Of a DNA stretch of 64,000 nt, positions 33,132 to 46,184 are shown piece by piece; within the stretch, counting starts at the first letter, position 1; each line of letters starts with the position of its first letter. Position numbers and translations under genes: made by a program. The notes below the pieces were generated by a model, which worked only from the letters and a program-made list of their open reading frames with translations, had not been told where the DNA came from and made no database searches. The stretch is from Palaemon carinicauda (taxonomy: Eukaryota; Arthropoda; Malacostraca; Decapoda; Palaemonidae): NCBI RefSeq assembly GCF_036898095.1, contig NC_090736.1:11864184-11928183 (forward strand), read 5' to 3'.

Positions 33132-34908
33132 TGTTTTTTTTTTTTTTTTTTTTCAGCTTTGAACATGTTGTAAGTGCTTGCATATGTATTTTCCTTAGAA
33201 TAACCTTTGGCACAAATCTTGCATAGTAGAGCTAGTCTTGCGTTTACTGCTTGTATTAAGACTAGATTTTGTAAGAAAATATTACTTGGGTTCTGATGAT
33301 GGGATTTGCATTAGTGGCTTTGTCAAAATGCTTAATCCATAAGCATCCTTATGAACTCTGTAATCATAAGAGTACAGTGCTGTGCTTTATTATGTCACGG
33401 GTATCTTCAAGCAGTTGATTTGCCATTCGTAAGAGTGAAGAATTTGACTGGGTGGTTGTTCATATCCTCATTATATGAGCTGCTGAATAAAATGGACCAG
33501 AGTTGCTAATGAGAAAATCTTTTGTTTCCTAGAAAAATAAACTATAAAATTATTTTAATCTAAGTACAGATAGGTCATATTTCACTTTACAGAGTACTGC
33601 TTGATCCAATGTGCTCATATTGGTAAATTTATATAAAAAAGACCAACTATGCAGGCCATAGGAAAACACATTGTTGGCACAATTGTTTGATATACTCTTT
33701 TGAAAGTCATAGGTACCATTTGTATTTTCATATGGAGTTTTGCAAGTGCTAGAGACCTTATATTTTAGCTAAGTAGGTATTTAGATGTGTAGTTTTTGGA
33801 AACTACCGGTAACCTAATAGTTTAAGCCGTTTGGAGCCCCACATTAATAGATAAGTGGAGGATGAGTGTAGTGCATGTGTTGAAAATAAGAAAAAGTGTA
33901 ATATTTGGGTCCTGTCATAAAACTAAGAAAGGAATTTTATACCTATAATGAAGTTAACATGAAATCTTAACCTTCAGTATTGACCTGTCACTATGCTTTG
34001 ATGAATATTTGTAGCAATGTGATCTGGTCAGACTTGTTCCTGATGATATAGAACTTATAGTACAATAGTAATTTAATTTGTAAACAGATGTTGCAGTTTG
34101 TGGAGAATGGAATACTGTACAATATTCTAATTGGTTGCTTAAGCTTGTGAAGGTTAGCCTATTAGTGAAGCTAAATATTTTATATTATAGTTAGTCATTG
34201 TTATTATTATTATTTAATGTTATTTGATTTTAGTCATAATTTGATATGTTCAAATGAAATGAGAATATAACAATTTGTGATCTTGAATGTACTATAGTTA
34301 AACAGATACTTTGCTGTATTTTGTGAAGTATTTGATTTTAGTTTCTTGAAGCTGAGCTGACCCAAAACTGGGAATATTGCTCAATCACTGTGCCACTGCA
34401 TTGAAGTATTTTTGAATACTTGATTACATGTCATGTACTTTGGGAAATGATGTACTGAAGTTTATCAAAACCTATTTATGCTATGTAATGTTTTTTTTTT
34501 TAATTGGAGTTATGTTTAATCTTTACCAAAGTGCTCAAGTTAGCTATACTGGTATCGTATAAAGCTTACATAACTAAATTAGTAGATCTTTATTAAAACT
34601 TTCTTCTTTCATAGTAGTGGTAATAGGAAACTATCGGTACATTTTCAGGATCTAGAAATTATAGACAACTTCACCCAACTTTTCTTTTGTGTTTAGTTTT
34701 CACTTGATTTTCAAATTTCTCATTTTGCAAGAGCTACTGAAGTTTATTAGCGCTTTAAATTTTAGCCAATTGTTACACATGTATACTCAAAATACTATGT
34801 GGGTCTGCTTTATTTAATTTGGTTGTAAAATTTGCTGACTTACTTTTGTCTTTTTTATTTTATTTCTCTCAGAATTTGACTCAATTATTATTATTATTGT
34901 ATCGGCCC
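33132..34908. other. AT-rich intergenic or UTR stretch
   Basis: No ORF with recognisable domain, no RNA gene and no repeat family was identified. Confidence 0.4.
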
Positions 34909-35160
34909 ATCCCTTTGACGAAGGAATTAACTAAATGGAAGACAACCTGTGAATAGTGGATTTCACGCGCCTTTGCTTTATACACGACACCCAAAAGGTG
35001 CCCGCGCGAGGGTTGTAACCTCAGCATTCCATGCTTTTATCTTTCTCTGGTATAATTGGAAGGTTTTATCAGAAAAGATATACAAGAAGGACTTTTCACC
35101 GGGCGCCACAGGTCTCTCCCCAGAAATAGATTTTTCCTTCGTCAAATCCCTTTTTTTGTT
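34909..35160. mobile_element. MITE-B copy with TIRs
   Basis: Bounded by TTTGACGAAGGAA on the left and its inverse TTCCTTCGTCAAA on the right. The interior has GGGCGCCACAGGTCTCTCCC and TCTTTCTCTGGTATAATTGG. It is ~250 bp with no coding capacity. The copy at 28383-28535 is in inverted orientation. Confidence 0.65.
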
Positions 35161-38100
35161 TGTTTTGGTGGTTATTGTGGTTTTTGAGAAATATTTTGTA
35201 TTGTTCAAGGGTTTACTGTATTTTGTATTAAACCCTTACCTTAGAGTCTGGTACTCAAGAGTTTATTCCAAGGCTTTTGAGTTTTTTTAATATATAATCT
35301 CACCTCGCTGACATAATGTTTAAGCACTAGTATTTTGGCCAGTAATAGGTGTTTGTATGCAAAACATTGCCCATTTTAACCCAGGCTGTTCCTAATCTAC
35401 CATAATTTTTTACCCTGAATTCTTGTTGATTACCATATATTTTAGCTCTTGATTCATCATGATCTATTCTGATTTAATAAGTTATGATATTTATTTTTTT
35501 AGCCCAGGTCACTCCTGACCTACAATAGATATTAGCCTTTACTGATCTACCATAGTTTTTAATACTAATTGTTTCTGACTAACAATGTCTTTTACCCTTG
35601 GCTGCTTGTACACTACCTTAGTTTTTTTTTTTCCTAACTACTCCTGACTTACAGTACCATACTTTTAATCCTGACTGCCCCTGACCAATCCTAATTTTGA
35701 GCTGTCTCCTGGCCTACCCTAACTTATAATCCTGACATCTGACCAGGCCATGGTTTTATCCTGAAAATCTTCTGAACCCTTTATCCCTGACATCTTATTA
35801 TCCAAAATTTTAACTCTTGACTCCTTTAGATCTACCATAGATTTTAGAGCTTAAATATTAGTTGCGACTGCTCCTGACCTTTTTGCTCTTGCCCTTCAAT
35901 TTTTATCTGAGAGTTTTTTATAGCGTACTTAAGCTAAAGAAGGAACTTTATTGCAATTGTACTGTATTTTGTTTACAAGAAAAAGTTAATTTTAAATAGG
36001 TTAGCCTACTCATGTTGGAATACAGCTCTAATAGTACTATTGTTAAATGACATGTATTGTCATTTCAAGATTTTTTATAAATTTTAAGTACTTTTGATTT
36101 GATAAAAAGTGTTACCCCCTAGTGATATTTGGTAGAAACCTCTTGAAGAGTTGCCAAATAAAGTACACTTTACTGAAAGTAGAAATTGTAAACCGTAATG
36201 TTCTGCATTGATAAGTAAATATGTCTGGAAACAATTGTTGGCTCGTGTACTTAGTGCCTCTTACATTAAGACATTCACTGAAGATGATATTTTGTACAGC
36301 ATCTAACCCCAGGCTTTCAGTACTTGAAGTTTATATTTGAATGTTTCATTTTACACAATGAATGGTTGAAAAGAGGCACAAATCCCTCAGTAGTTACTAT
36401 TGACAGTATGCTTAGTTTACTTTTTTTTTTTAACCAAATACTGTTGTATTTATATGCATACAAGTATATTGTTATTTATGATATTATTTAATAAGAATTA
36501 TATGGTAATCACTGCAGTTTTTTGTTTTGCCAAATATATAGCATGACCTCACTTATTCCCACATTTGTGTGATGGTGATTGTGATAGTTTGCACATGGTT
36601 TACTCGTACACATTGTTTTATATTTTATATGAATGGTGAGCTGCTGGATGCACTTGTGAAAAATGTCTTTTGAGTGATGGGGGAAATTTTTGTCTAGGGA
36701 AGAAAATTGTGTATGTGAAATACAGCTGTTCTGAATTTTACATTTCTATTATTGTCCATGAGCAAGCCTTTTTCCTAGAATTTGAATGTTATGTCCTTGT
36801 ATTAATAGACATGTTAATAATCTATGCTTTAATTTTAGCCTGATTGGTTTTATTGCTTTTATGAAAAAATATCATTATTTAGTATCAAAACGTTGGTTGA
36901 AACTTTCAATTTCATATTGATAAGTTTTGTTAACTTATAAATAAATTGCTGAATGGTAGTTATTAAAACCTGCACAAAGCATTATCAGCTAATATTTACC
37001 TACTGTTTTGAATTTGGGGATTGCTGAAGAAATAATCTGGGTATAGATAGGGACTTCTCTTTAGACAAAACCACTTTAAAAAATCATTATTTTTAAAATT
37101 TTAATATTAAATATTGTCAAGATTTTATTTACACACTCCACTGAAAACTGTATACATAGGCAATTTTCATGGCTTTAGTATAACTACATTACTTGATTAT
37201 TTGAAAACAGTTTTATCTCCACCATGAAAGAGCAAATTTCAAGAGTAAAGAATTTATGGTATTGGAGAATTTTACTCATATTTGTTTGAAGTTTCAAGTG
37301 TTAGATAGATAATACTCTCACCATTTTGCACAAATGAGTGTAAGACGAAGTTATTTGTGTGCATTTTTGGTAGTCAATTAAGTTGATGTGTAAACATAAC
37401 AACAGGTCTATGGACCTTCCAAAAGCAAAATCTGTAATGTTTATGCAATCATTTGTGATTTTGGGTATTTTAAGGAAGTGATCTGGAGAATTAACATAAG
37501 TACTTGGTGGCAAGAACTGGATCTTGTGATGCATATTTTAGGAAATAATGTCTTATGTAATTGATGACTTTGGAAATAGGTTGTATAGGTTAAGAGAGAG
37601 GTCATGTGTACTAATGACGCTAATTAAACGTGCATTGGTACCTCATTAAAACCCAAGGTTTAATCCTGGCTTAGATTCCAGTTGAAGGAGGAAGAAGTTG
37701 CTGAAATTTATATCGCTAGTCCCAGTTATGATTGCTGCTAGGATACATGAGGCTGTGTTGAACCATGGGAAATTGAATGTCATTACAGTATATTTCAAAC
37801 CTTTATGATGAAATAATTTTAGAAGTTTTAATTTTCATCAGTTTGGTTGTGACAAAGAGTTTTTTTGTTATTCTTTTGTTCCCGTTTGCTTTTGTACTTG
37901 TATGAATTTTGTTTTGTTTGACAATTGAACTTGCCTTTCTGTTTTAGGCATACTTGGTATAAAAATGGTAATGTTGCTCTTAATATTTGTAAAGGCATTT
38001 ATAATTACTTTTTTCAACAAAAAGGAGACCCAATCCAATTTCACTTATTGTATGTTGTGTTTCTACTTTTCCACCAACAATAAATATAAATTTTTGGAAT

Positions 38101-40529
38101 AAAATTCATTAAAGCAAATTGTCAGATTTTTTAACATTTTCAGTTTATATGGTCATTGAAATTTATAAGTTGCAGTTTAGTAAATAAAATTTGATATATT
38201 TATTAAGGACCACCTTTAGGCCAACCCTGTGAGAAATATTCTAGCTCAATGGTCTGGTTGAACTGCTCATCAGTTATAATTTTCAAGTAAATCTTTTTCG
38301 TACCACTGTTGTTTTATCCTCAAAATTTATAATCTGTTACCAAGCGATTATTTGACTACCTTGAAATATCTTCACTGTAAAGAATTAAGTGGATTATATT
38401 ACATTAGCAGGATGGAAAACTATCATTGCTGGCAACATTGTGGTATAGTTTAGTACCATGATTGTTTCTCTTGTATGATAATCTCAAGTGACTTTGATAA
38501 GGAGCACTAATATCATAGGGTTTTCAATTTAATCTTGAATTTGGTGAGAGCCATAAATAGGCATTTTATATCGACATCATTTCTTCATTAGCTGCTAGAG
38601 TCACTGATGTTAAGACATGCAATGGAATATGGAAGATTTCATTGGTAAGATAATGTTTTTGGGTAGGGTGAGTGGTAATTACTGTATAACTAACCCTAAT
38701 TTTGTTTTATAAGTAAAAGCCATCTAGGAAGTACAATTTTCAGCTCAATATTTCAGATATGCCCACATAAAAGTCCTTGTCTGTAGGTAATTGCTACATT
38801 TACTTTTAATGTCTGATACTGAAGTGGGAAAGCTAGTGACCTTCCTCCTCCATGCTTCTTATAAACAACTCATGGCATTATAACTGAAATATTGTTAATA
38901 AAATAAATTACGTAATACAATATTCATGGTATTATCTGTTACAGTACTACAACAACATTCAGCATTTATGAAATTTTTGTAAATTTTAAGGGATTATTTG
39001 TTTCTGGAATTTGTATAGTGTTTATGTATGATATACTTAGTAGCAGTAACAGTGACATGTTTTAATTGAATTTTATAGATTCATACTCTAGATCCATAGC
39101 AGCAATTTGTGTTTAAACACTGTTTGCTGCTTTGTTTTTTACGTTTAAATTTAAAATTTCTTTACTGAAGAAGTACTGTCAAAAGATTTACATGAGAGTA
39201 TGCTGTTTGTATGGTAAAGCCTCACTACAATCTTATGTTGACTCAGGGCACAATATGTTAAGTGTTTCAAAGAATAAATATTTTGATATCCTTACTTGAC
39301 ATGGCTATGAAAATGATGAATGGATAGTGGTAATATTTAGTTAGTGGTGTAAATTATTTGAACTATTCTAGAACTTTCCCATAAACTAATCTCAATCATC
39401 AGGAATATATTAATTCATTGCTGTGAACGATACACTTGGAGAACTGAATTTTTCCTATATGGGAAACCTATTGTAAAAAAAAAAAACCCTGTAAACTTTG
39501 AGGTATCTGTTTGATGTAATGTCATCGTTGGAACCAATAGCATCTGTTGCTTAGGATTTCATTACTTACTAGCAATGTATTATTCGGTGACCTCTTTCAG
39601 CCTTCATTTTGAAGATTAGATATGCAGTTTGTGGTATATTGTTTCAATGTATCAAAATTGATTTTAAATGAAAAGATTTCCAAAATCAGTTTTATATATT
39701 AAGGTATTGTGTGTGTAATTTTAATCCTTTTATATTAGTATTTAATCACAAATCTGTTTTGAAGGTCTGGACTAAGTTCAGCTCAGTTATTTGTATATAC
39801 ACGCTTGTTAATATGTATCTTAATTGTATCGGATATATGGAACAGTATTCAAATTTAATGTAATATTAATTTAGGTGTGAAAGTTTTATTTGTGATTTAC
39901 TTGGTTGTCATTAAGATAGCTTGACAGGAGTAACATAAGAACTGTGATAAGAGAGATTATATGTGAAATTTTCTATTTACTAACAGAGTATGAAAAATCA
40001 TTGTGCTATTTAATACTTTTGTCCCTTTTGGTTGCCATAAAAAACTAGTAATCAAGTGATAAAAAAAAAAAACGTGGGACTGGCAAATGCGCCATTTATC
40101 TTGTTGAGGAGCAAATGAAACTCTCTTCCTTGGCAGTACTAGTGCCTATGAAAAAAAATCTCTCCATGGTACATTGTATATTAGAATATTCAACTGTATG
40201 CCTAAGCTAATATTTTCAATGGGTTTAATTCTTTTTTTTTTTTCTTTTTTTTTTTAAATTTTAAAACAGTGTGGCTGTAAGCACAGTATGTGGAAAAAAC
40301 TAAGTCATAAGACAATGAATAAATAAAGGTAAATACCGTAAATATGAGTCTGTCTTAAATGCAGCGTGAACATCCCAAACGTCTTAAGTACAATTTATTT
40401 TAGTAAAAATATTTATGATATGACGTGGGAAATATCGTTATTCGGTATAACTTGTTTGTTTGTGTTTCCTGAAAATAAAATCATAATTTTGATGGATCTC
40501 AGTCATTTATTCCATGCATGCTGAATCTT
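35161..40529. other. Long AT-rich gene-free stretch
   Basis: Over 5 kb with no frame above 80 codons and no recognised repeat. At 35340-35900 short phrases such as 'cctgac(c/t)tac' and 'taccatagtttt' recur irregularly, giving a weak quasi-repeat. It could be far 3' UTR of the upstream gene or intergenic DNA. Confidence 0.4.
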
Positions 40530-40627
40530 ACATACATACATACATATACCAAGGCCTTTCCCCCAATTTTGGGGGGGTAGCCGACATCAACAAAGAAACA
40601 AAAACAAAAAGGGGACCTCTACTCTTA
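40530..40627 (-). mobile_element. LINE-B/C family 3'-end fragment
   Basis: A severely 5'-truncated copy. It has (TACA)n tail, CCCCCAATTTTGGGGGGG hairpin, TAGCCGACATCAACAAAG, and GGGGACCTCTACTCTTA, then unrelated sequence. It matches the 3' end of LINE-C (41026-41115) and, inverted, of LINE-B. Confidence 0.8.
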
Positions 40628-41025
40628 GTACTGTATTTATAAGCTTGTTGTAATAAACCTTCCAGTGTTTTGGAAAAATTGCACTGCTCACTTATGATCA
40701 TAATAATGTTTATATAGCTTGCAAGAATTTATTTTTCCTTCAATAATGCTTATTGTGGTACAGTATCATTTTAAAATTGTACATATGTTATTGTAGTATG
40801 TTAAAAGAAATAGCAAACTATGAACACAGAGTCTAAATGACACATTAGTCAGAAATTTTCTACCAATTACACCATTTCTCAATATTTTTAAATAGAATGA
40901 TGTCATTTAATGCCATCATATTCTCAAAGGGTTCAGGCCCTTCCCTAGTCGTGGTCTGGTTGAACAATGATACTAATAATGAAGGTACTGGGAATTATTG
41001 TCAAGAGTGATGTAAAGTACTGTAG

Positions 41026-44000
41026 TACATACATATACCAAGGCACTTCCCCCAATTTTGGGGGGTAGCCGACACCAACAATGAAACAAAACAAAAAGGG
41101 GACCTCTACTCTCTACGTTCCTTCAGCCTAACGAGGGACTCAACCGAGTTCAGCTGGTACTGCTAGGGTGCCACAGCCCAACCTCCCACATTATCCACCA
41201 CAGAAGAAGCTTCATAATGCTGAGTCCCCTACTGCTGCTACCTCCGCGGTCATCTAAGGCACCGGAGGAAGCAGCAGGGCCTACTGGAACTGCGTCACAA
41301 TCGCTCGCCATTCATTCCTATTTCTAGCACGCTCTCTTGCCTCTCTCACATCTATCCTCCTATCACCCAGAGCTTTCTTCACACCATCCATCCACCCAAA
41401 CCTTGGCCTTCCTCTTGTACTTCTCCCATCAACTCTTGCATTCATCACCTTCTTTAGCAGACAACCATTTTCCATTCTCTCAACATGGCCAAACCACCTC
41501 AACACATTCATATCCACTCTAGCCACTAACTCATTTCTTACACCCGTTCTCTCCCTGACCACTTCGTTCCTAACCCTATCTACTCGAGATACACCAGCCA
41601 TACTCCTTAGACACTTCATCTCAAACACATTCAATTTCTGTCTCTCCATCACTTTCATTCCCCACAACTCCGATCCATACATCACAGTTGGTACAATCAC
41701 TTTCTCATATAGAACTCTCTTTACATTCATGCCCAACCCTCTATTTTTTACTACTCCCTTAACTGCCCCCAACACTTTGCAACCTTCATTCACTCTCTGA
41801 CGTACATCTGCTTCCACTCCACCATTTGCTGCAACAATAGACCCCAAGTACTTAAACTGATCCACCTCCTCAAGTAACTCTCCATTCAACATGACATTCA
41901 ACCTTGCACCACCTTCCCTTCTCGTACATCTCATAACCTTACTCTTACCCACATTAACTCTCAACTTCCTTCTCTCACACACCCTTCCAAATTCTGTCAC
42001 TAGTCGGTCAAGCTTCTCTTCTGTGTCTGCTACCAGTACAGTATCATCCGCAAACAACAACTGATTTACCTCCCATTCATGATCATTCTCTCCTACCAGT
42101 TTTAATCCTCGTCCAAGCACTCGAGCATTCACCTCTCTCACCACTCCATCAACATACAAGTTAAACAACCACGGCGACATCACACATCCCTGTCTCAGCC
42201 CCACTCTCACCGGAAACCAATCACTCACTTCATTTCCTATTCTAACACATGCTTTACTACCTTTGTAGAAACTTTTCACTGCTTGCAACAACCTTCCACC
42301 AACTCCATATAACCTCATCACATTCCACATTGCTTCCCTATCAACTCTATCATATGCTTTCTCCAGATCCATAATCGCAACATACACCTCCTTACCTTTT
42401 GCTAAATATTTCTCGCATATCTGCCTAACTGTAAAAATCTGATTCATACAACCCCTACCTCTTCTAAAACCACCCTGTACTTCCAAGATTGCATTCTCTG
42501 TTTTATCCTTAATCCTATTAATCAACACTCTACCATACACTTTTCCAATTACACTCAACAAACTAATACCTCTTGAATTACAACACTCATGCACATCTCC
42601 CTTACCCTTATATAGTGGTACAATACATGCACAAACCCAATCTACTGGTACCATTGACAACACAAAATACATATTAAACAATCTCACCAACCATTCAAGT
42701 ACAGTCACACCCCCTTCCTTCAACATCTCAGCTTTCACACCATCCATACCAGATGCTTTTCCTACTCTCGTTTCATCTAGTGCTCTCCTCACTTCCTCTA
42801 TTGTAATCTCTCTCTCATTCTCATCTCCCATCACTGGCACCTCAACACCTGGAACAGCAATTATATCTGCCTCCCTATTATCCTGAACATTCAGCAAACT
42901 TTCAAAATATTCCGCCCACCTTTTCCTTGCCTCCTCTCCTTTTAACAACCTTCCATTTCCATCTTTCACTGTCTCTTCAATTCTTGCGCCGGCCTTCCTT
43001 ACTCTCTTCACTTCTTTCCAAAACTTCTTCTTATTCTCTTCATATGACTGACCCAGTCCCTGACCCCACCTCAGGTCAGCTGCCCTCTTTGCCTCACGTA
43101 CCTTGCGCTTTACTTCCACCTTTTTCTCTCTATATTTTTCATACTTCTCTATACTATTACTCTGCAGCCATTCTTCAAAAGCCCTCTTTTTCTCTTCCAC
43201 TTTTACCTTCACTCCTTCATTCCACCATTCACTGCCCTTCCTCATGCTGCCTCCAACAACCTTCTTCCCACATACATCACTTGCAATCCCAACAAAATTT
43301 TCTTTTACTAACTTCCACTCCTCCTCTAAATTACCAGTTTCTCTTACTCTCACCTCGTCATATGCCATTTTCAACCTTTCCTGATATTTACTTTTTACCC
43401 CCGGTTTTATCAGCTCTTCAACCCTCACTACCTCCCTTTTACATCCACCTACTCTATTCCCCCACTCTTTTGCTACAACTAATTTTCCTTCCACCAAAAA
43501 ATTATCAGACATACCGTTAGCCATACCCCTAAACACGTGCACGTCTTTCAATCTTCCATACATTCTTTTAGTTATCAACACATAATCCATTAATGCCCTT
43601 TCTACTACTCTTCCATTTGCCACTCTTACCCATGTATACTTATTTTTATCTTTCTTTTTAAAGAAGCTAGCACTTATTACCATCTCTTGCTCAACACACA
43701 TATCTACCAGTCTCTCACCACTCTCATTTTCACCTGGTACGCCATACTTACCAATGACACCTTCTACCTCTCCAGCGCCCACTCTAGCATTTAAGTCACC
43801 CATAACAACTACATAATTCCTTCTACTCAGTCCTTCTACACACCTAGTTAATTCATTCCAGAACTCATTCCGCTCTTCTTCACTTTTCTCACTACCTGGC
43901 CCATACGCACTAACAAACGCCCAACATTCCCTACCCAATCTAACCCTTACCCACATTAACCTAGATGATATCTCCTTCCATTCCACTACTTTACCTGTCA

Positions 44001-44294
44001 TCCATTCACTCAGCAATAACGCCACACCCTCTCTCGCTCTTCCCCTTTCAATCCCAGACACTCTACCAGACATTTCACCAAACATCACTTCACCTTTTCC
44101 TTTCATCTTTGTCTCACACAAGGCCAATACATCCATCCTTCTACTTCTAAACATACTTCCAATCTCACATCTTTTACTCTCTATCGTACTACATCCACGC
44201 ACATTCAAACACCCCAAAACTAGAGTGCGGGGAGCAGTCACTCTCCCCCCAGCTCCATCTCCTTGTCGATGTCTCGTAGGAATTTATTACAGGA
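41026..44294 (-). mobile_element. LINE-C, RTE-like, with intact long ORF
   Basis: A minus-strand copy of the LINE-B family: 5' leader (44294-44242), one long frame, 3' UTR (41280-41040) with the C/G hairpin, and a short TACATACATATA tail. ACAGTACT occurs, in element orientation, directly before the 5' end and after the tail, giving a possible 6-8-bp duplication. It is much better preserved than LINE-B. Confidence 0.85.
41281..44241 (-). CDS. LINE-C endonuclease/reverse transcriptase, intact 986-codon frame
   Basis: Domain order: AP-like endonuclease (residues ~1-240: LGCLNVRGCSTIESKR, LALCETKMKG, VVMGDLNARVGAG), linker, reverse transcriptase (~480-760: NSRGISLLSVIGKVYGRV, VQGGFRRGRGCMNQIF, MDLEKAYDRVDREAMW, GLRQGCVMSPWLFNLYVDG, LLFADDTVLVAD) and a C-terminal region (WGMKVMERQKLNVFEMKC, RWFGHVERM). 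The FADD catalytic box is intact. The endonuclease C-terminal box reads MSDNFLVEG; LINE-B has MSDHFLV, and His is the conserved general base of this fold, so nicking activity is doubtful. The frame opens at a GTG, is open upstream only to tandem stops in the leader, and has no ATG before the MFRSRRMDV region. Confidence 0.9.
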   Translation of the reverse strand: MTAPRTLVLGCLNVRGCSTIESKRCEIGSMFRSRRMDVLALCETKMKGKGEVMFGEMSGRVSGIERGRAREGVALLLSEWMTGKVVEWKEISSRLMWVRVRLGRECWAFVSAYGPGSEKSEEERNEFWNELTRCVEGLSRRNYVVVMGDLNARVGAGEVEGVIGKYGVPGENESGERLVDMCVEQEMVISASFFKKKDKNKYTWVRVANGRVVERALMDYVLITKRMYGRLKDVHVFRGMANGMSDNFLVEGKLVVAKEWGNRVGGCKREVVRVEELIKPGVKSKYQERLKMAYDEVRVRETGNLEEEWKLVKENFVGIASDVCGKKVVGGSMRKGSEWWNEGVKVKVEEKKRAFEEWLQSNSIEKYEKYREKKVEVKRKVREAKRAADLRWGQGLGQSYEENKKKFWKEVKRVRKAGARIEETVKDGNGRLLKGEEARKRWAEYFESLLNVQDNREADIIAVPGVEVPVMGDENEREITIEEVRRALDETRVGKASGMDGVKAEMLKEGGVTVLEWLVRLFNMYFVLSMVPVDWVCACIVPLYKGKGDVHECCNSRGISLLSVIGKVYGRVLINRIKDKTENAILEVQGGFRRGRGCMNQIFTVRQICEKYLAKGKEVYVAIMDLEKAYDRVDREAMWNVMRLYGVGGRLLQAVKSFYKGSKACVRIGNEVSDWFPVRVGLRQGCVMSPWLFNLYVDGVVREVNARVLGRGLKLVGENDHEWEVNQLLFADDTVLVADTEEKLDRLVTEFGRVCERRKLRVNVGKSKVMRCTRREGGARLNVMLNGELLEEVDQFKYLGSIVAANGGVEADVRQRVNEGCKVLGAVKGVVKNRGLGMNVKRVLYEKVIVPTVMYGSELWGMKVMERQKLNVFEMKCLRSMAGVSRVDRVRNEVVRERTGVRNELVARVDMNVLRWFGHVERMENGCLLKKVMNARVDGRSTRGRPRFGWMDGVKKALGDRRIDVREARERARNRNEWRAIVTQFQ

Positions 44295-45119
44295 GTACTG
44301 TGCTTTATTGTGTTTATGTGAATTTTTGACCAATTCCCTTGTCAAATCCTTATTATATTGACAAGAAAAGCATTGAATCTCTTGTTTCTGTGAGAAAGTG
44401 ATAATTCGAAGATGAGCAAGAAGTCCCTCTTAAGAAGTTCTTTATCTTGCCTCTAAACAGGCTTTTAGTGAGTTTTTGTGACTCACTTGATGCTACTAAA
44501 GGTTCTTTTCAACATTCCTTTGATTCCAGCAGTATTGCTTTCTGGACTATAATTTTTAGCCCCTTTCTCTGGTTTCTTATGTAGATGTCCAACTTTGTCA
44601 TTTCACCTTGCTTCAATTTTAACTTTATCAAGGAACAAACCCTTTTGGGTGAGCTTTGTAAGAATTGAGAAATGTGAAGTGATCTTGTTGATATAATTTA
44701 TACCAATAGCCTAATGGAAACTTCCAGCTCTTGGTTTGGTTTACTTATAAATGAACCAGGGGAAGGTATTTGGATTTTTTTGTGTTTTGTAGTCATTTAC
44801 CATTGTCATAAGAGGAATCAGTCTTAAGATGGTGCAAGTGGTTACTCCTAGAGTGGTCTCTGCTGTAACAGTTCGTGACGTGACCATAACATCATCATCT
44901 CTTACTGCGGGGGGTGAAAATTGATTATGAATGTAGAAGATACTGGAGAGGCTCTGCACTCCTATTGTATACCAAAAAGTGGCTGGCTCTGCACCTATGC
45001 CTGCTTTGTCACTGAGGTCATCTTGTACAGCGAAAGAGACCATGAGTGGTTGGGATATCCTAAAGCTTGGGGTGTAAAGCCAGTGGTGGCATAATAGAGT
45101 CAATTTGATTTGCTTCCTG

Positions 45120-45460
45120 GGGGGAATAGTGCCATCAGTACACCTCAGTGTACTGTAGGCACTACTTGAGAATTTTTGCAGTGTCCCCTGACCTGTAGCC
45201 TCTTCCACTTAGTAGTCCTCAACCTTACCACCAGTCCTACTTCCTTTCCTCTGTCACAATGTCCATCATCTTTTAACTTTTACTTAATAGTGAAACTGTG
45301 GGGTTTTCTTCCAGTCAAAGTTTGGTGCTGAATTCCTTCTCTACCCCTAGCACTGGGTCAAATGGCTAAAATTCTATAGATCCAATGCAACCAAATTCCT
45401 CAGGTGCTCCTTTACCAAATCTTGGAGGCAGGTAAACAAGTGCTCCTCCACCTGATTACT
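45120..45460 (+). repeat. SINE-like repeat, copy 1
   Basis: Shares with 46185-46545 the order: TCAGTACACCTCA, TTTGCAGTGTCC, 'ttctgtc/tcttgatgtcca', TTTTAACTTTTACT, 'tagtg(a/c)aact.tggggttttc', AGCAC, and an end like AAATTC(T)ATA. Overall identity is moderate. The pattern is typical of an abundant SINE or LINE tail; the class is inferred. Confidence 0.5.
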
Positions 45461-46184
45461 TAACTGTTGTTTGGAGCAATGCAAATGTGTACTGGTTTGC
45501 TTGCTGGTTAAGTTAGTCAGCAGAGATATTATTTACACCTGGTCACTTTAATGTGACTTCATCAAAGTTGGACATTCCTTGACCAGAGGAGAAGATTCTG
45601 TTATTAGTCAAAAAGTAACCAATGGGAGAGCGGGAGGATGGTGGGGAGTTTACAGTTTGGCAGCCTGCGAATTTTTAAATTATTCTCGACGGCCGGGTGA
45701 ATCTCGTGTTGTATCTCGTTTCGTATCATGAAGAATTTTTTGTAATGTGAGGTGAAAAAATCTTTGTACTGTATCTGGTTTCGTATCATGAATTTTATGT
45801 ATACAGAAACTTTCATATCAATAGATATCAGTGTACTGTAATCCTAAAAACAACTTGGCCCCTTGAATAAGAAATTTTAGTTATAAGAACTTGTAGCCTA
45901 TGTACAATAGATAAAAAATATAAATTTGTGGTTATGATCTGGATGCCTAGACTAATGTTGTTGGGAATTGAGAACCTTTTGTCTTAAGAGCCCATTCTTG
46001 TGATGGATCTTGTTCTTAATTAGCTGAATTACTATGTGCAATACATCGATTGCAAAAGACCAAGGTTTAGTTAACATGAATGGGAACATACTTCAGAATT
46101 TTTAACAAACTAACCCTGTAATTCCAAATTGAAATTGAGCAGATACAAAAAAACTACATGCCAAATATACACAAAGTTCTGTAG

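Noticed and set aside
31365..40529. A second host gene downstream of ELMOD2
   Set aside because: Only short frames, no conserved domain, no consistent exon chain on either strand.
42927..43520. Plus-strand 197-codon Leu/Pro/Ser ORF
   Set aside because: Antisense shadow of the LINE-C frame.
44741..45208. 155-codon minus-strand ORF
   Set aside because: No domain recognised. It overlaps the SINE-like repeat at 45120, and neither start context nor splice structure supports a gene.
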